Below are positions 25,243-36,773 of a stretch of DNA of 64,000 bases, piece after piece. The notes beneath the pieces are model-generated. The model worked only from the letters and a program-made list of their open reading frames with translations. It did not search any database and was not told where the DNA came from. The DNA comes from Heliocidaris erythrogramma (Eukaryota > Echinodermata > Echinoidea > Camarodonta > Echinometridae), in the NCBI GenBank assembly GCA_025617745.1, contig CM046870.1, positions 3,663,285-3,727,284 on the forward strand, read 5' to 3'. The position numbers and the translations under genes were made by a program. The number at the start of each line of letters is the position of its first letter. Within the stretch, counting starts at the first letter, position 1.

Positions 25243-26320
25243 TAGTATGCTGAGGTTAAGCACATCTCTGCTCAAATAATGTGGGTACCAAGTTTGAGGT
25301 AGCTTATCCAAGATAGTCTGCCTATCCCATCTCACAAGCACACACTCCACAAATGTTCTTTATTCCCATTGTATCTTTCATAGAAATTCTACAAACCCCC
25401 TGGAGTGTACTTTGGAGATACAAAAGGCGTTTGAGCTATAGCCGGTCTGCATACACTATTGCTTGGGCTACACCCTAGCGATTATTATGAAATTAATTTA
25501 GCTCAAGCATACTATCTGGATAGGCTACGTTTGAGGATTACATGTAGGCAATTACCGAGAGATAGTTAGACCAGCACAATGTTTTCCTCATTTATTGAAA
25601 TACCAGGTTACCACGGGAAAGGTTTTGACACTCAAAATGGTGTATTTCACATCTACCGTGCAAGCCCAAAGTGGAGGACATGGTGCATGAGGATTTGACA
25701 AAATCTGGGGAAGTACTTTCTGTCTACAAGATTTATATTTCATCTATTCCAGCAGATTCTAATATGCTTTTTTGCACATGTTAAAGTATTTCTTAATTAT
25801 GCCTGACACCCGTTCTGTAATTGCCTCTGGTCTATTCCCAAAACACACTGTCACCAGGAAAACAGCTTCATAAACAATGTTTGATGGGGATGACACAGAC
25901 CTTCATATCGGTAACAAATAATAAAATATAATTTCCAGAGTTACCGGTTGGTTTTAACTGATTCAACTGGTTTTTCCTCCTGGGATTGTTCCTCTATTGT
26001 TCCCTGTCCGTGGACGATCAACAAAATAAGGCCCAATTTTATTCTTCGACTTCCGCAGAAAATAGATCTTTCGAAGATCATAGTTGTCATAATTAAGTTT
26101 CCTTTTGTGCTCTGCCCTCTAACATAAATCTTTACTAGTCTACACACACACACACACACACACACACCCACATGATGTTCTTACACCCATTAATGTCCTT
26201 TTCCATTCTATTAAACATTCTGTTCATCATGCGGTAGATTAGATATAAAAGGTGATGAATTAGCCACATAAATTTTATTTGTTTCTTTTCATTTTTTTTT
26301 TTTTCATTTGTGCCATCCAG
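25243..26320. other. intergenic
   Basis: No gene seen. A (CA)n microsatellite lies at about 26,141-26,168. The T-rich tract at 26,289-26,305 is the polypyrimidine tract of the following exon. Confidence 0.55.
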
Positions 26321-26434
26321 AGTCAAGCAGCTTGCTCGGATTATGGGTGCAGGGATGGAGATGGATTGGGTCAGATTCCAGCTAGAGACCAGCCTGCTAT
26401 CTGGACTGACACAAACTTAACTGATGTATCAACA
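26321..26434 (+). CDS. candidate internal exon, unknown protein
   Basis: A long T-tract and acceptor TGCCATCCAG precede exactly 38 codons, SQAACSDYGCRDGDGLGQIP then ARDQPAIWTDTNLTDVST, and a consensus donor GTAAGT follows at 26,435. Only this frame is open to the donor, and both boundaries are phase 0. The peptide is Asp/Gly-rich, has two cysteines and an N-L-T glycosylation sequon, and looks extracellular. I do not recognise the family, and no neighbouring exon was found. It might be an upstream exon of the lectin gene 2.3 kb away; that is only proximity. Confidence 0.45.
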
Positions 26435-27071
26435 GTAAGTTTTATTTGCTTTGATATTACTTGCATTAAATCTCACGTTGTTGGCTATCTGAACCATAGA
26501 CTTATTGAACAACAGAAAGCTCTGTCTTACATCAAATAACTCAACGCAGTTGTCTTATCAATCCAAAATAAGTGGCAAGAGATCTTGGGTCAAGCCAAAC
26601 CTAACACAAAATATTAATGTAACAAGAAATAGTGCTTAGTTTTGTATGGTGAGAAGTATAGTTCTACTTGAGAATGTGTGTGTGAGCGTACATCTGCGTC
26701 ATAATCCACATTTCCATCACAATACACAGAGGTCAGTGTTTGCCTGTAGAGAGATTTATAGGCTGCAATTGCCACATAAACCATGTTAGTTCAGTAATCC
26801 CTTTTTAGATTAGCAAGATGACTGTTGCTTGTACACTGTAAAGCTATAAATGTACACAGCATATGTGCATTGTACATTTTTTTTGAGAGAGGGAATGAAC
26901 TACATTAATTATCTATTTTTTTACAGAAAATCAAAGACAGAAAATGTATTTATAGCAAAGCACTAACTGAATTTTATATGGACTGAAATCCTTGCATCTG
27001 ATTGGATGAGAGCAAGTTTGTCGGTAAAAATCACTGACAAAACGCTTGATGAAACGCTCCCCAGGCTATGA

Positions 27072-27763
27072 CCGCGTTTACACAGAGTGAACTCGAGTTC
27101 AAATTCGACAGCGAATTCAATTGCGACCTTGGATTAGCATAAATTATTTTTCGGTGGGCTGTTTACACCAAGCGTTGGACGAACTCGAATTCACAAGGAA
27201 AGTGAATTCGACTTGATTACGCCCTCGCTTGGTGGGAATATCGTGATAATCAACTTCCGGGTTAAATTTGTGAAAACCCCGCGAGTGAGTTCAAAATGGC
27301 GGTAGCGAGTATTGTAAGCGCAGCCATTTTGATCTGGTTTTGTATGATTTTACGTCGGAATTACAAAATTATGAACGAATATTTGCAGATATGATGAGCA
27401 CGTGGTGGATTGAATCAAGCCAGTTCGGTGAATGTGTCGTCGTTCGTTGTGGTTCACTTGTTGAATGAAGCTTGTTTTACTGACGCGACGCTTAGCGTTG
27501 CTTAGCAGTACCGGAAATGACGTATGACGGGGTCACTGGCTGGATATTTGCTAGTCGACTTTCAATTACGTGTCCGTTCACATTGCAAATAGCGAATTTA
27601 AATTCGATAATAGTCGAGTTTGAATTCGATAAAAGTTGCTCTTGGTCGTCATTCGAATTCGAGTTTTGAACTCGAATTCTAATTGCGACTACCCTGTTTA
27701 CACACAAATGAACTCGAGTTCAAATTCGACTAAAGTCGAGTTCAGTCTCTGTGTAAACGGGGT
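27072..27763. mobile_element. 0.7-kb TIR element with short ORF
   Basis: Ends CCGCGTTTACACAGAG and CTCTGTGTAAACGGGG are inverted, and CTATGA flanks both sides (27,066-27,071 and 27,764-27,769). Further inside, GAACTCGAGTTCAAATTCGA blocks are palindromic at both ends. A 32-codon frame (27,296-27,394) begins MAVASIVSAAILIWFCMILR, a hydrophobic segment followed by basic residues. It may be the N-terminus of a lost element protein, or chance. Superfamily not assigned. Confidence 0.6.
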
Positions 27764-28761
27764 CTATGACTCTTGGCACAGAATTAGAACTCACAACACA
27801 CGCGTTGCATGTGTACGTCGCACACACGGGCACTGTGCGTATCCTGTTATCGATTGCCGAACCTTTTTTCTACAAGCCTAGGCGGTAATTCGCGGTTTTG
27901 CACCAATTCGCGGTTTTGCACCTTCACACACGTGCACGATTGAACCAAAACATGCGAATTGCCCGTTGTATTATTGAACCAATAGAGATTGTGTACGACT
28001 TTGGTTCAACCGTGCGCCCAAAACGGTTCAACCGTGCACGTTAAATATACACACACTCTCTCTCTTCCCCTTTCTCTTTACTCATTGTCCTCTCTCTCTC
28101 TCTCTCTCTCTCTCGCAATATTTCACTCACTCCCCCTTCTTGTCTTTTATACTCAAACAATCTTTCTTTGCGTCTCTCCCATCTCTATTTCAATTCAGGT
28201 GTGTCACTGAAACACTTTTTAAGGAGGAGGTGGTGTCGGACCAAAGTTCAAAGAAATAAAATAGTTGCATTTAATCTGTCATCTAGAAATTACACCTTCC
28301 TTGTTATAGTCATCTTGTTTAGGTCATATTCCCTGATCTTTTTACTTTGTACGTACAATTATTTTCAGACATGTCATGATCATCGTCCATGTTATGTTTG
28401 TTTAATTCGTTTCAGAGTCAAGAGACTCACCGAACTCAGCACCTCTAGTAAGCAATAGAAACAAAAGAAGCGACAGATATGATTTGATCATTATCATAAT
28501 GGATTAAATGTTATGGAAAAATCGCCCCCCTCTCTCTCTCTCTCTCTCACCTCCAAATGGACAACACAACTGAGAAATAACACTCTAGAAGTTAGGCTGA
28601 ATTTTCTATGTTAATGAGTATATCATTTTTTTAGACTTCACATTGATCATTACACCTGTATAATTGTTTAATGTTTGTCTTTGCATATATCCGTTTCTAC
28701 TCAATAATCGTTAATTTATCATGTTCTTTAAAATGGACCAATTCACATTTTGTTATCATAG

Positions 28762-29065
28762 CATGTACATATCCTCCGCTGGAATATCAGAATAAGCGAT
28801 CGGGTCCAAAGTGGAACAAGACTTCATTGTGAGGCATATGCAGTACCCCTAGATGGACTACTGGATCGGTCTGACCGGCAACTCTTCTACGTCACTCAGA
28901 TGGTCGGGCGGATCACGTCTTACATACAACAATTTTGCCAAGAAGGATTCGTTCAAGGAAGGAGGGGAGTGTTTTCGAATCGTGTCATTCGGGAAACACA
29001 TATGGTATGATAGAAATTGCTCCTACAATTTCAGATACATTTGCGAGAAAGAAATGGAGGAATAA
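28762..29065 (+). pseudogene. C-type lectin-like domain exon, copy A (broken)
   Basis: After acceptor TTATCATAG the exon reads CTYPPLEYQNK, then loses 85 bp relative to copy B. It resumes MDYWIGLTGNSSTSLRWSGG...NNFAKKDSFKEGGECFRIV and ends WYDRNCSYNFRYICEKEMEE then stop. WIGL, the W-Y-D/NCS region and the paired cysteines mark a C-type lectin-like domain. The EPN or QPD sugar-specificity motif is absent, so canonical Ca-dependent sugar binding is doubtful. The deletion lies between two ATCG tetramers, and a stop replaces a lysine codon before the YWIGL block. It is the last exon of a plus-strand gene whose first exons were not found. An upstream mini-exon AG/AGTCAAGAGAC...CCTCTA/GTAAGC at about 28,417-28,449 could encode part of a Ser/Pro stalk. 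Confidence 0.75.
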
Positions 29066-29218
29066 TGATTTTATCTGTTTCTTTATTCAAAGTTTTCATA
29101 CTTTCTGGTTGCATCACTGATTGCATCATGATAGCTATAGGTTTGTGGGCGACATCGGGTAAAAGAAGAACCTCCTAAAAAAAAAAAAAAAAAAAAAATA
29201 ATACAAATACCTACGAAT

Positions 29219-30035
29219 TTGAAAAAACCCAAACTTAGACAAGGTTTTGACAGAATGAAATGTAGACCTAGAGATTTTACACTTTTTGAAACTGATTTGG
29301 AATCATTTTTAGAAAATATGGCAACGAGGAAATTTTATCGCGTTCTTTTTACAAGGATCTTAGTTCCTCCAACTTCTCAAAAAAAAAATGCCAGGGAATT
29401 AGATATCGCAAAAAGTGAATGGAAAAGTATTTATTTATTACCTTTTATATCAACTCTTGATATGAAAACAATATTTCAACACAAGATTAATATGAATTGT
29501 CTGTCGACAAATTATAGACTGTACAAGATGAAACTAGTTCATTCTGATTTATTTACATCCTGTAAAAAAGTGTCTGAAACAATTTAACGTATTTTCTGGG
29601 AATGTGAGCACACAAGCCTTATTTGTTAAAATTTCAAACTTGGTACAAAGAGAATACAAATTTGGATATATGTTTGAATTATAAGGAAATAATTATTACT
29701 TGGTATTGACTGGCATTTATTTTGGTTAAAATGATTATTTACAATGTTCGATACAAAAAACACACCCCTCATTTAGTGATTTTCAGTATCGAATTAAATT
29801 TCATTATTCTTTGGAAAATAGTTGGCGTTAAAAAACAACGCAATGGAGAAATTGTTTAAGAAGTGGCAAAAGCTAGGTATGAATACACTATTAGAGTGAC
29901 GTTTATTTTTTATTATGATACAATACAATCCGTTGTGTTTTGTTGAAGTTTTTATTGTTAAATTGTTTTAATTTGTATAATTGTTTTATTACCTCCATGA
30001 TTGGGCTTTCAATAAAATATGCCTCTCCTTAGGGG
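29219..30035 (+). mobile_element. LINE 3' remnant, copy A
   Basis: The frame at 29,219-29,587 reads WKSIYLLPFISTLDMKTIFQ, NYRLYKMKLVHSDLFTSCKK and, frameshifted, RIFWECEH. This is the C-terminal tail typical of non-LTR reverse transcriptases (NYRLYKM, S-x-C, FWECE). The reverse-transcriptase core is absent. A trailing AT-rich stretch ends near ATAAAATATGCCTCTCC. The same remnant in unit B shows it inserted before the duplication. Confidence 0.6.
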
Positions 30036-32342
30036 GTTGAAATACACCCCCGCGCGCCCACAGTTACACACACGCACAAAAAGCTTTGAGTCATGCAATT
30101 GTAAAGAAGAGGGGTAGTAGTGTATATGTATGTAGATTTACTTTACTTTATCATGGCCTTGTTACTACATAGGTTCGTAAACCGTTTGATATGAACTCGA
30201 ACATTTTGTTATAAAATTATGTTAGAAGCAAGCTCAAGTGTCCCATTTAAAGAGAGCAGAATAATATTTTAGGCATAACAAGTGATTGGTTAGTTAATTC
30301 CACGATTGCTTGATTGATTGATTGACTCATTTTGATCTTTCTGTAATGGTATATATTCATAATTTGTCTGCCTAGGCCCATTTATATGATCCCTTTGTCT
30401 CTATTACCCTCTCTACTTTTCCCCTCTTGCATTCTACTGGACTCTCTCTCTCTCTCTGTCTCTCCCCCTTCCTCTCTCTGCCTATCTCTCTGTCTCTTTC
30501 TTTATACTACACACCCTGTAGGATGACCACTCTTACATACACGTCAACGCAACCCAAGTTGATATCCTCCATTAAACAGAGTATCCTACCTCTTAGTCTT
30601 ATTATGAAATCTAAATATGAAAATGCTTCACTCGTGTTTTTAATTTTGCAAATATTTATTCAATGATCATAATCATATTTAATAGAGACATAAATCATAC
30701 CATAAAGGGAAACAACTGATGGTACTAATGAAATGTCCGGGATTTCAAGTGGAAATAATGAAATTTGTAAATGATATTTTCGAAACAGTGTGCAGCAAAA
30801 ATACTACACTAAGCTAATGTGAAATCAAATTGCCTTCTGGAAACAGTGGCTCCTAAACTAAACCCAGGGGAATAGGAGAATTTGAAGCTCGCGGTAAAAT
30901 TGAAATGCAATTCTTACATACTTTCTTCACTTAATGCGGCAAAGTAAAAATATGTACGTGTAGCTGATTTCTTTACCAACAGATCAAAGTATAGTTAATT
31001 GGAACTAAATGGATGCAACTGTGTTCTGAATTCGGAACTGTTCTTTTCATCTGATATATTGTACTCAAAGTATATACTTTTATCATTTGACAAATATGCG
31101 GAACTAGAACAAACTACCAATAAGTCTATTTGAGATTGGTTGCCATTCAGAAGCAAAATTAGTGAAAGTCAAAAGCCGTTGTCAAATTGATGAAGGAACA
31201 GCTCTCCAATTGAAGCATTCCTATAGTCCAGTGTTGAGTCAACGATCTTGTGTGTTCCAATCAATCATTACTTTGGGTTCAGGGGATTCCTAGCCTGATA
31301 TAAATAGAGAGAGAGAGAGAAGGACAAAATGCGGGACAAGGATAAAGAGAAACAAAACATATTATATTTTAAGCACAAAAATTGGTTTTCGATAGTTGTC
31401 TTTACTATCTTTAGACGTAATCATCTCGGACATCATTAAGAACTTTTCATGATATGCCCATCCAAACGTGAAAGTTCAGAGCTTCATCTTAATTGATTTA
31501 GGTACAGTATTAAATAGGAAGTCCAGTCCCAAAATTACTTGGTTTTAATTGAAGCAGAAAAGCCAGACCTACTAATCAAAAACAGTTTGGGGGAAATCGG
31601 ACAACTAATAAGAAAGTTATGAAATTTGTTAGTGGCATGAAAAACTAGGGAAAATAATCAAAATCCCTAAACAAATTGGCAACTCAGTTGTCAAAGAACA
31701 TGATTTTCAGATAAAATGAACAAAGTTGTATGCATTAATGTATATAAAAAATATTTATATATGCATGTATAAAACTTTACAAGATATTCCAGGAACCTGA
31801 AAATATTGAGATTGTTTTCAAAATGTTACATTTTCATCATCCCTCATTTTCTATGCATATTACATATATTAAAAAAACAGGATATTTGTACAAACAAAAT
31901 CATTTACTCTGTATTAGTGTATATATTTAAAGAAAATATTGATATGAATATCAGTTGGTTCAAGTCATGACAAAATCACATTTTTGTACAAAATTTTAGA
32001 ATTTGTATTATGAATATAAACAATATAATTGGAGCCAATGACGTCACAAACTTATGACTGAATTGTCAACTTGTTTAGTGATTTTCATTGTTTTCCATAA
32101 TTTTACTTGCCACTAAAAAAAAGAAAAATTCTTATCAGTTGACCGATTTTCTGCTTTAATCACTTTGGACGGGACTTTCCCATTAAATTTCTTTTAATTT
32201 GATGTAAAGTTTACTATATTTTATTGACAATATATCACAATTTTGAAAAATAAAGCGTGCCCAGATTCTTTTTGCCGAGTGTATTTAATCTTCCTACATG
32301 CATAAAGTATATCATAGGGGTAGCTTGCTACTGTCCACGAGA
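30036..32342. other. unit A spacer between lectin and repeat gene
   Basis: Conserved with unit B (54,065-58,150) apart from a 2-kb block missing here. A CT-rich tract (30,442-30,505) leads to acceptor CCCTGTAG followed by ATGACCACTCTTACATACAC, which can encode a Thr-rich MTTLTYTSTQPK; both units keep it, but I cannot tie it to a gene. A (GA)n run lies at 31,305-31,320. AATAAA on the minus strand at about 32,219-32,224 could be the poly(A) signal of the repeat gene. Confidence 0.5.
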
Positions 32343-33623
32343 TCAACATGTTGGTCTCGTGGGCTGTCGGCCTACTGGGATGTCCTCGGTGTAGATATAT
32401 AAAATAATCAGCCTATCAAAAAGAGTTCTAGTCGACTTACGTGGTGCTGGAGGTGGGGCAGCAGTGCTACTGCCTTGAGGTGGTGGGGATGGACCAGAGT
32501 TGTTATCGGATTCATTGCCTGGAGGGGGTGGAGATGGACCAGAGTCGTTGCCAGATCCTTCGCGTGGAGGGGGTGGAGATGGACCAGAGCCGTTGCCCGA
32601 TCCTTCGCGTGGAGGGGGTGGAGATGGACCAGAATCGTTACCGGATCCTTTGCATCGAGGTGGTGGAGATGGACCTGAGTCGTTACCAGATCCTTCGCTT
32701 GGAGGTGGTCGAGATGGCCCAGAGTCGTTACCAGGTCCTTCGCCTGGAGGTGGTCGAGATGGACCAGAGTCGTTACCGGATCCCTCACCTGGAGGTGATC
32801 GAGATGGACCTGAGTCGTTACCAGATCCTTCGCCCGGAGGTGGTCGAGATGGACCTGAGTCGTTACCGGATCCTTCGCCTGGAGGTGGTCGAGATGGACC
32901 AGAGTCGTTACGGGATCCTTCGCCTGGAGGTGGTCGAGATGGACCTGAGTCGTCACCAGGTCTTTCGCCTGGAGGTGGTCGAGATGGCCCAGAGTCGTTA
33001 CCGGATCCCTCACCTGGAGGTGGTCGAGATGGACCTGAGTCGTTACCGGATCCTTCGCCTGGAGGTGGTCGAGATGGACCAGAGTCGTTACGGGATCCTT
33101 CGCCTGGAGGTGGTCGAGATGGACCTGAGTCGTCACCGGATCCTTCACCTTCAGGTAGTGGAGACTGGCCAGAACGCTTGACAATTATGTCAATAAGCTG
33201 TGAAGGGTTACCGGTGCCATTACCCGGTCTTGGTGATGGGGGAGGTCCTGTGCCGTTGATAGGCGGTGGGGGGTTACCGGTGCCATTACCCGGTCTTGGT
33301 GATGGAGGGGGTCTTGGTCTTGTTGGCCGAGGCCGCGGTGGACGACCACCAGATGCTAAACAGATTTTCACGGACATAAAAAGAAGAACCAATGCAGTGT
33401 TATATAGGAAGGTAAAAGTAGCATAACGAAAATTATCATCTCTTATAACCCTACAAGGGTGAGTGCAAGCAACGTTCTTAAAATATTCACTTTTGAAAAT
33501 AAAGCACCTTTGCAGGCTAGTCAACCGTGTTGAAATATACATGTACTTACGAGCTTGTGCCGCACAAATAGCAGCGAGGACCAGGATGGCCAAAAGTCCG
33601 CTGAACATAATTCGGCTTGCCAT
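32343..33623 (-). CDS. secreted proline-rich N-glyc-repeat protein, copy A
   Basis: Exon 1 (33,551-33,623) encodes MASRIMFSGLLAILVLAAIC then AAQA, a clear signal peptide, and ends at donor GTAAGT. A 195-bp intron (33,356-33,550, acceptor CTGTTTAG) separates exon 2, which starts SGGRPPRPRPTRPRP. Next come two PGNGTGNP segments, a possible dibasic cleavage site IIVKR/SGQ, and 15 tandem 15-residue repeats close to PPPGEGSGNDSGPSR. Most repeats carry the sequon N-D-S; some have D-D-S or N-G-S. Exon 2 may stop at 32,343, with AATAAA about 120 bp beyond, or splice at a conserved donor GTAAGT (32,435-32,440) to an unseen exon. No enzyme or binding domain is visible, so it is a repetitive, probably heavily glycosylated extracellular protein. 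The two-exon leader-plus-repeat plan recalls sea urchin SpTrf and spicule-matrix genes, but the sequence matches neither. Frames on the other strand are shadows of the repeat. Confidence 0.8.
   Translation of the reverse strand: MASRIMFSGLLAILVLAAICAAQARKYMYISTRLTSLQRCFIFKSEYFKNVACTHPCRVIRDDNFRYATFTFLYNTALVLLFMSVKICLASGGRPPRPRPTRPRPPPSPRPGNGTGNPPPPINGTGPPPSPRPGNGTGNPSQLIDIIVKRSGQSPLPEGEGSGDDSGPSRPPPGEGSRNDSGPSRPPPGEGSGNDSGPSRPPPGEGSGNDSGPSRPPPGERPGDDSGPSRPPPGEGSRNDSGPSRPPPGEGSGNDSGPSRPPPGEGSGNDSGPSRSPPGEGSGNDSGPSRPPPGEGPGNDSGPSRPPPSEGSGNDSGPSPPPRCKGSGNDSGPSPPPPREGSGNGSGPSPPPPREGSGNDSGPSPPPPGNESDNNSGPSPPPQGSSTAAPPPAPRKSTRTLFDRLIILYIYTEDIPVGRQPTRPTC
32476..33170 (-). repeat. 45-bp coding minisatellite, copy A
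   Basis: About 15 units of 45 bp, each encoding PPPGEGSGNDSGPSR or a variant. The variants GDD, SRND, SGND, SGND recur in that order, giving a 180-bp higher-order unit in the 5' two-thirds. The last four units switch Arg to Pro (GPSPPPP). All units keep the reading frame. Confidence 0.85.
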
Positions 33624-33723
33624 TATGATGATATCAGCTCAGAGTCAGCCAATTCCTGTGCGTTGCTTGTGATCAGTATCAGGAAGGACACTGACTATGG
33701 CCTTCATGATGTTACCAGTCCTC

Positions 33724-33731
33724 TTTATATA
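33724..33731 (-). promoter_or_regulatory. TATA box of repeat gene, copy A
   Basis: TATATAAA on the minus strand, about 100 bp upstream of the ATG at 33,623. The identical box and spacing are kept in unit B at 59,543-59,550. Confidence 0.7.
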
Positions 33732-33992
33732 CATTTTCAAACCCGAAGATCTTAAGGGTAGGTACATTAGGTTACATTAATTCTGAGTTTACTATGCGTT
33801 AGATTTCAAGGCACAGTGTTTAAACAAACCACAGATGTCCGTGTCTGATACACTTCCTGAAGCATAACACCTTACCATCCCTTCTATCTTTTGCTTAATA
33901 AATCCATGTTTCTGATCACTGTCCATCTGTTGGCGTTCTGTTTGACTGTATGTTCTAAAGTATTTTATATCGTTTGTATTGGAGTGGTGTGC

Positions 33993-34492
33993 NNNNNNNN
34001 NNNNNNNNNNNNNNNNNNNNNNNNNNNNNNNNNNNNNNNNNNNNNNNNNNNNNNNNNNNNNNNNNNNNNNNNNNNNNNNNNNNNNNNNNNNNNNNNNNNN
34101 NNNNNNNNNNNNNNNNNNNNNNNNNNNNNNNNNNNNNNNNNNNNNNNNNNNNNNNNNNNNNNNNNNNNNNNNNNNNNNNNNNNNNNNNNNNNNNNNNNNN
34201 NNNNNNNNNNNNNNNNNNNNNNNNNNNNNNNNNNNNNNNNNNNNNNNNNNNNNNNNNNNNNNNNNNNNNNNNNNNNNNNNNNNNNNNNNNNNNNNNNNNN
34301 NNNNNNNNNNNNNNNNNNNNNNNNNNNNNNNNNNNNNNNNNNNNNNNNNNNNNNNNNNNNNNNNNNNNNNNNNNNNNNNNNNNNNNNNNNNNNNNNNNNN
34401 NNNNNNNNNNNNNNNNNNNNNNNNNNNNNNNNNNNNNNNNNNNNNNNNNNNNNNNNNNNNNNNNNNNNNNNNNNNNNNNNNNNNNNNNNNNN
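33993..34492. other. assembly gap (500 N)
   Basis: Exactly 500 N, probably a placeholder of unknown true length. It removes the right end of unit A; the matching unit B sequence continues through 59,816. Open frames running through it are meaningless. Confidence 0.98.
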
Positions 34493-36274
34493 GTTTTTAT
34501 TTCAATAATACGTCATAAGACTATAGTAATGAAAAGACTGTACAAATGAAATAAGCCAACGGGAGTGGATAACTGCAAAGCAATGGCCTTTATTCTGCGT
34601 AAGTACAAAACCTATGATTCTTTTTTGTGTCTTTAAAACACTAACACGATGAAAGCCTTGGGGTAAAATAGTATCTTGAAATGAACATGGCATAAGCGAC
34701 ACAATTTCTGAATACTTGCGAGCGCGCAAAAGAAAAAAAATCGACATTTTTTAATGAAAATGTAATTTTGTTACAGATCTATACCTACATCCGGTAGGTA
34801 ATTTCAAATTGTCCCTTTTTTCCCTCCTTTTTTCTCTCCCCCTTCCCCCTTTTATTTGGCGTGGAACTGATTTTTTTAATTGGGGGGGGGGGGGGGGGGC
34901 TGCCCCCCTCCAGTACGCCAGTGGCCACAAACACAGAATACTGATAAGGGCATATGGGACTACGCAAAAATATGGCCTACTTCAATAGGCCTATAACGCG
35001 TATATAGAGAATATATCGTGTTGTATTTGAATTACAAAGACATTGCGACAGTAATCCTTTCCATAATACGATTTTTTCCACATTAAAAAGATGAAGAAGC
35101 ACATAAATGTAGCTCAAAAACTATCTGTGTACCTTCATCATTAGCATGGGCGGGGACGTCCCCCCCCCCCCCCCCCCCCGAAATTATGAAGATTGTACAG
35201 AAACCAATGGTAAAGGCTAGTCGCTTTCCGTGACAAGAAATCGCCACAAATGATCAATAGATCTACCTCTTTAACGAAAACTCCTATTTGATCCTCATGA
35301 AGAATTTATCCACACTTTCTTCACTTTGGTTAAAACAGTTTAATTACTGCAGACATATAGTGCTATCATTCATAAAGGAAATTAATATTTAATTTCTTTA
35401 ACTTCATCGTTTCTCATCTTCGCTCTTTTATACAGCTAAATGCTTTTTCATAACACAAAGTATGTAATAATATCACTTCATATTGTATCACACTGCAAAA
35501 CCACAGCAACAACTCTAATATATCCCCATGAAATAGCACTTTTGCTTACATCAGTAACAAGTTTGATAATACAACGATTATAGAAAATCTCAATTTCTGG
35601 TCATGTTACATGTACATGTTACCTTTTTGAAAGTGACTTTGAATTCGCTTCTGCTTGAACCACGGGTGGTCTCTGTGAAATTGATTTCCAATAGAAGTCT
35701 TTGGGTTTTTTTTTTTAATTGTCTTGTTTAGTAATTGATACCAAATGATACCAGGATCATGCAATTCTGATATGCCAGTTATTAATTTCTTTCTTATCCG
35801 AATAGGACGAGCTTTTCCATAAAATTACAATGGCTTATAAATTTTTAAAACTAATCCCATGACTATTGCTGTTCGATTAATTTTTGTAACGTAGAAGTAA
35901 TTTTTCCTTTCTTTTGGTTGCAAGTCTGCCATGAACAGAAATTTTCCTATTGTCCTGTGTACATGTGTCAACACGAACACACACACACAAAACAAAAAAA
36001 AATCGATACAAAATTTGTGAGAAATCGTCTGTCTGAAGCAGTCTGAAGGCTAATCCATTTCGAATGTGTCAGACAAAAAGCTGTAAATATCAATCTCATG
36101 AACAGGAATGTAGGAGAAATTTGGCCAGCTACTTAAAAAATACAAAACACACACACCAGTCAAAGAGCTTACATAAAAGTGCATACAACAGTTGTGATAT
36201 GAATAAGAGATATCCTGAATGTATTACCGTAATTCAGATATATTTGACTGACATTAAACAGAATTAGCAACGGG
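34493..36274. other. intergenic
   Basis: No gene seen. Poly-G at about 34,883-34,900 and poly-C at about 35,161-35,179 are the only notable features; both may be misassembled homopolymers. Confidence 0.6.
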
Positions 36275-36435
36275 TTTATTGCCACTTGGTCTAATGCCAA
36301 CTGGTCGTATAGCCAAATGGTCTAACATAATTTGGTCTAATATCAGTTGGTCTAATAACCAATTGGTCTAATCATCATTTCGTCCAGTTACCAGTCCTGG
36401 TGTAATTGCCATTTCGTGTAATTACCATTTGGTAA
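36275..36435. repeat. TTGGTCTAAT degenerate minisatellite
   Basis: About ten units of 14-17 bp built on GCCAATTGGTCTAAT, becoming more divergent to the right (ATTTCGTCCAGTTACC, ATTTCGTGTAATTACC). Each unit tends to be internally palindromic (CCANNTGG). Confidence 0.75.
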
Positions 36436-36604
36436 AATGATAAAACAATTGTGCGCACCCAGGTAGGGGTACGGTTTATGGTGGTTTGGTGGTTTTAACA
36501 TCTTTTATGAATTTATTCGGACCTAAATCATAAATGTCTTTTTCGAGAAGTAGAGAATAATTGTCTTTCTCGTACCAGTTAAATGTTTCAGATGCGGAAT
36601 ATAA

Positions 36605-36773
36605 AGCAAATAATTACTTTCGATTTCAGGCGATGAGACGTACTATCACTTCCTCGGCGATCTGAATGTATACGCTATCTTTCCTCAGTTTCGCTTCGGA
36701 AAGATAGCTACATCCAAATCGCCTCGGAAGTGATAGTTTGTCCCATCACCTTCACCAATGGTAATTATTTGCT
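36605..36773. repeat. long imperfect palindrome 1
   Basis: Arms of about 75 bp, from GCAAATAATTAC and GGCGATGAGACGTACTATCA to their complements at about 36,696-36,772, fold around a loop near 36,688. No coding frame conserved. Confidence 0.7.

Larger units (their letters stand above)
28058..33992. repeat. segmental duplication, unit A
   Basis: Matches unit B (40,141-59,816) base for base over long stretches in the same order: CT-rich tract, lectin exon, LINE tail, a Thr-rich segment after a CT tract, and the proline-rich repeat gene with its promoter. Unit A is far shorter because most of what separates the two genes in unit B (42,443-54,065) is absent here. The right end runs into the assembly gap. 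Confidence 0.85.

Noticed and set aside
32441-33426. Long plus-strand and second minus-strand open frames over the proline-rich repeat gene
   Set aside because: The 45-bp period is a multiple of three, so all frames stay open. Only the minus frame with signal peptide, splice sites and TATA box is supported.
32343-33623. Identification as SpTrf (185/333) or a named spicule-matrix gene
   Set aside because: Gene layout is similar, but the mature sequence lacks their diagnostic motifs, so no symbol was given.
33891-34549. Open frames spanning the N gap
   Set aside because: Composed almost entirely of unknown bases.
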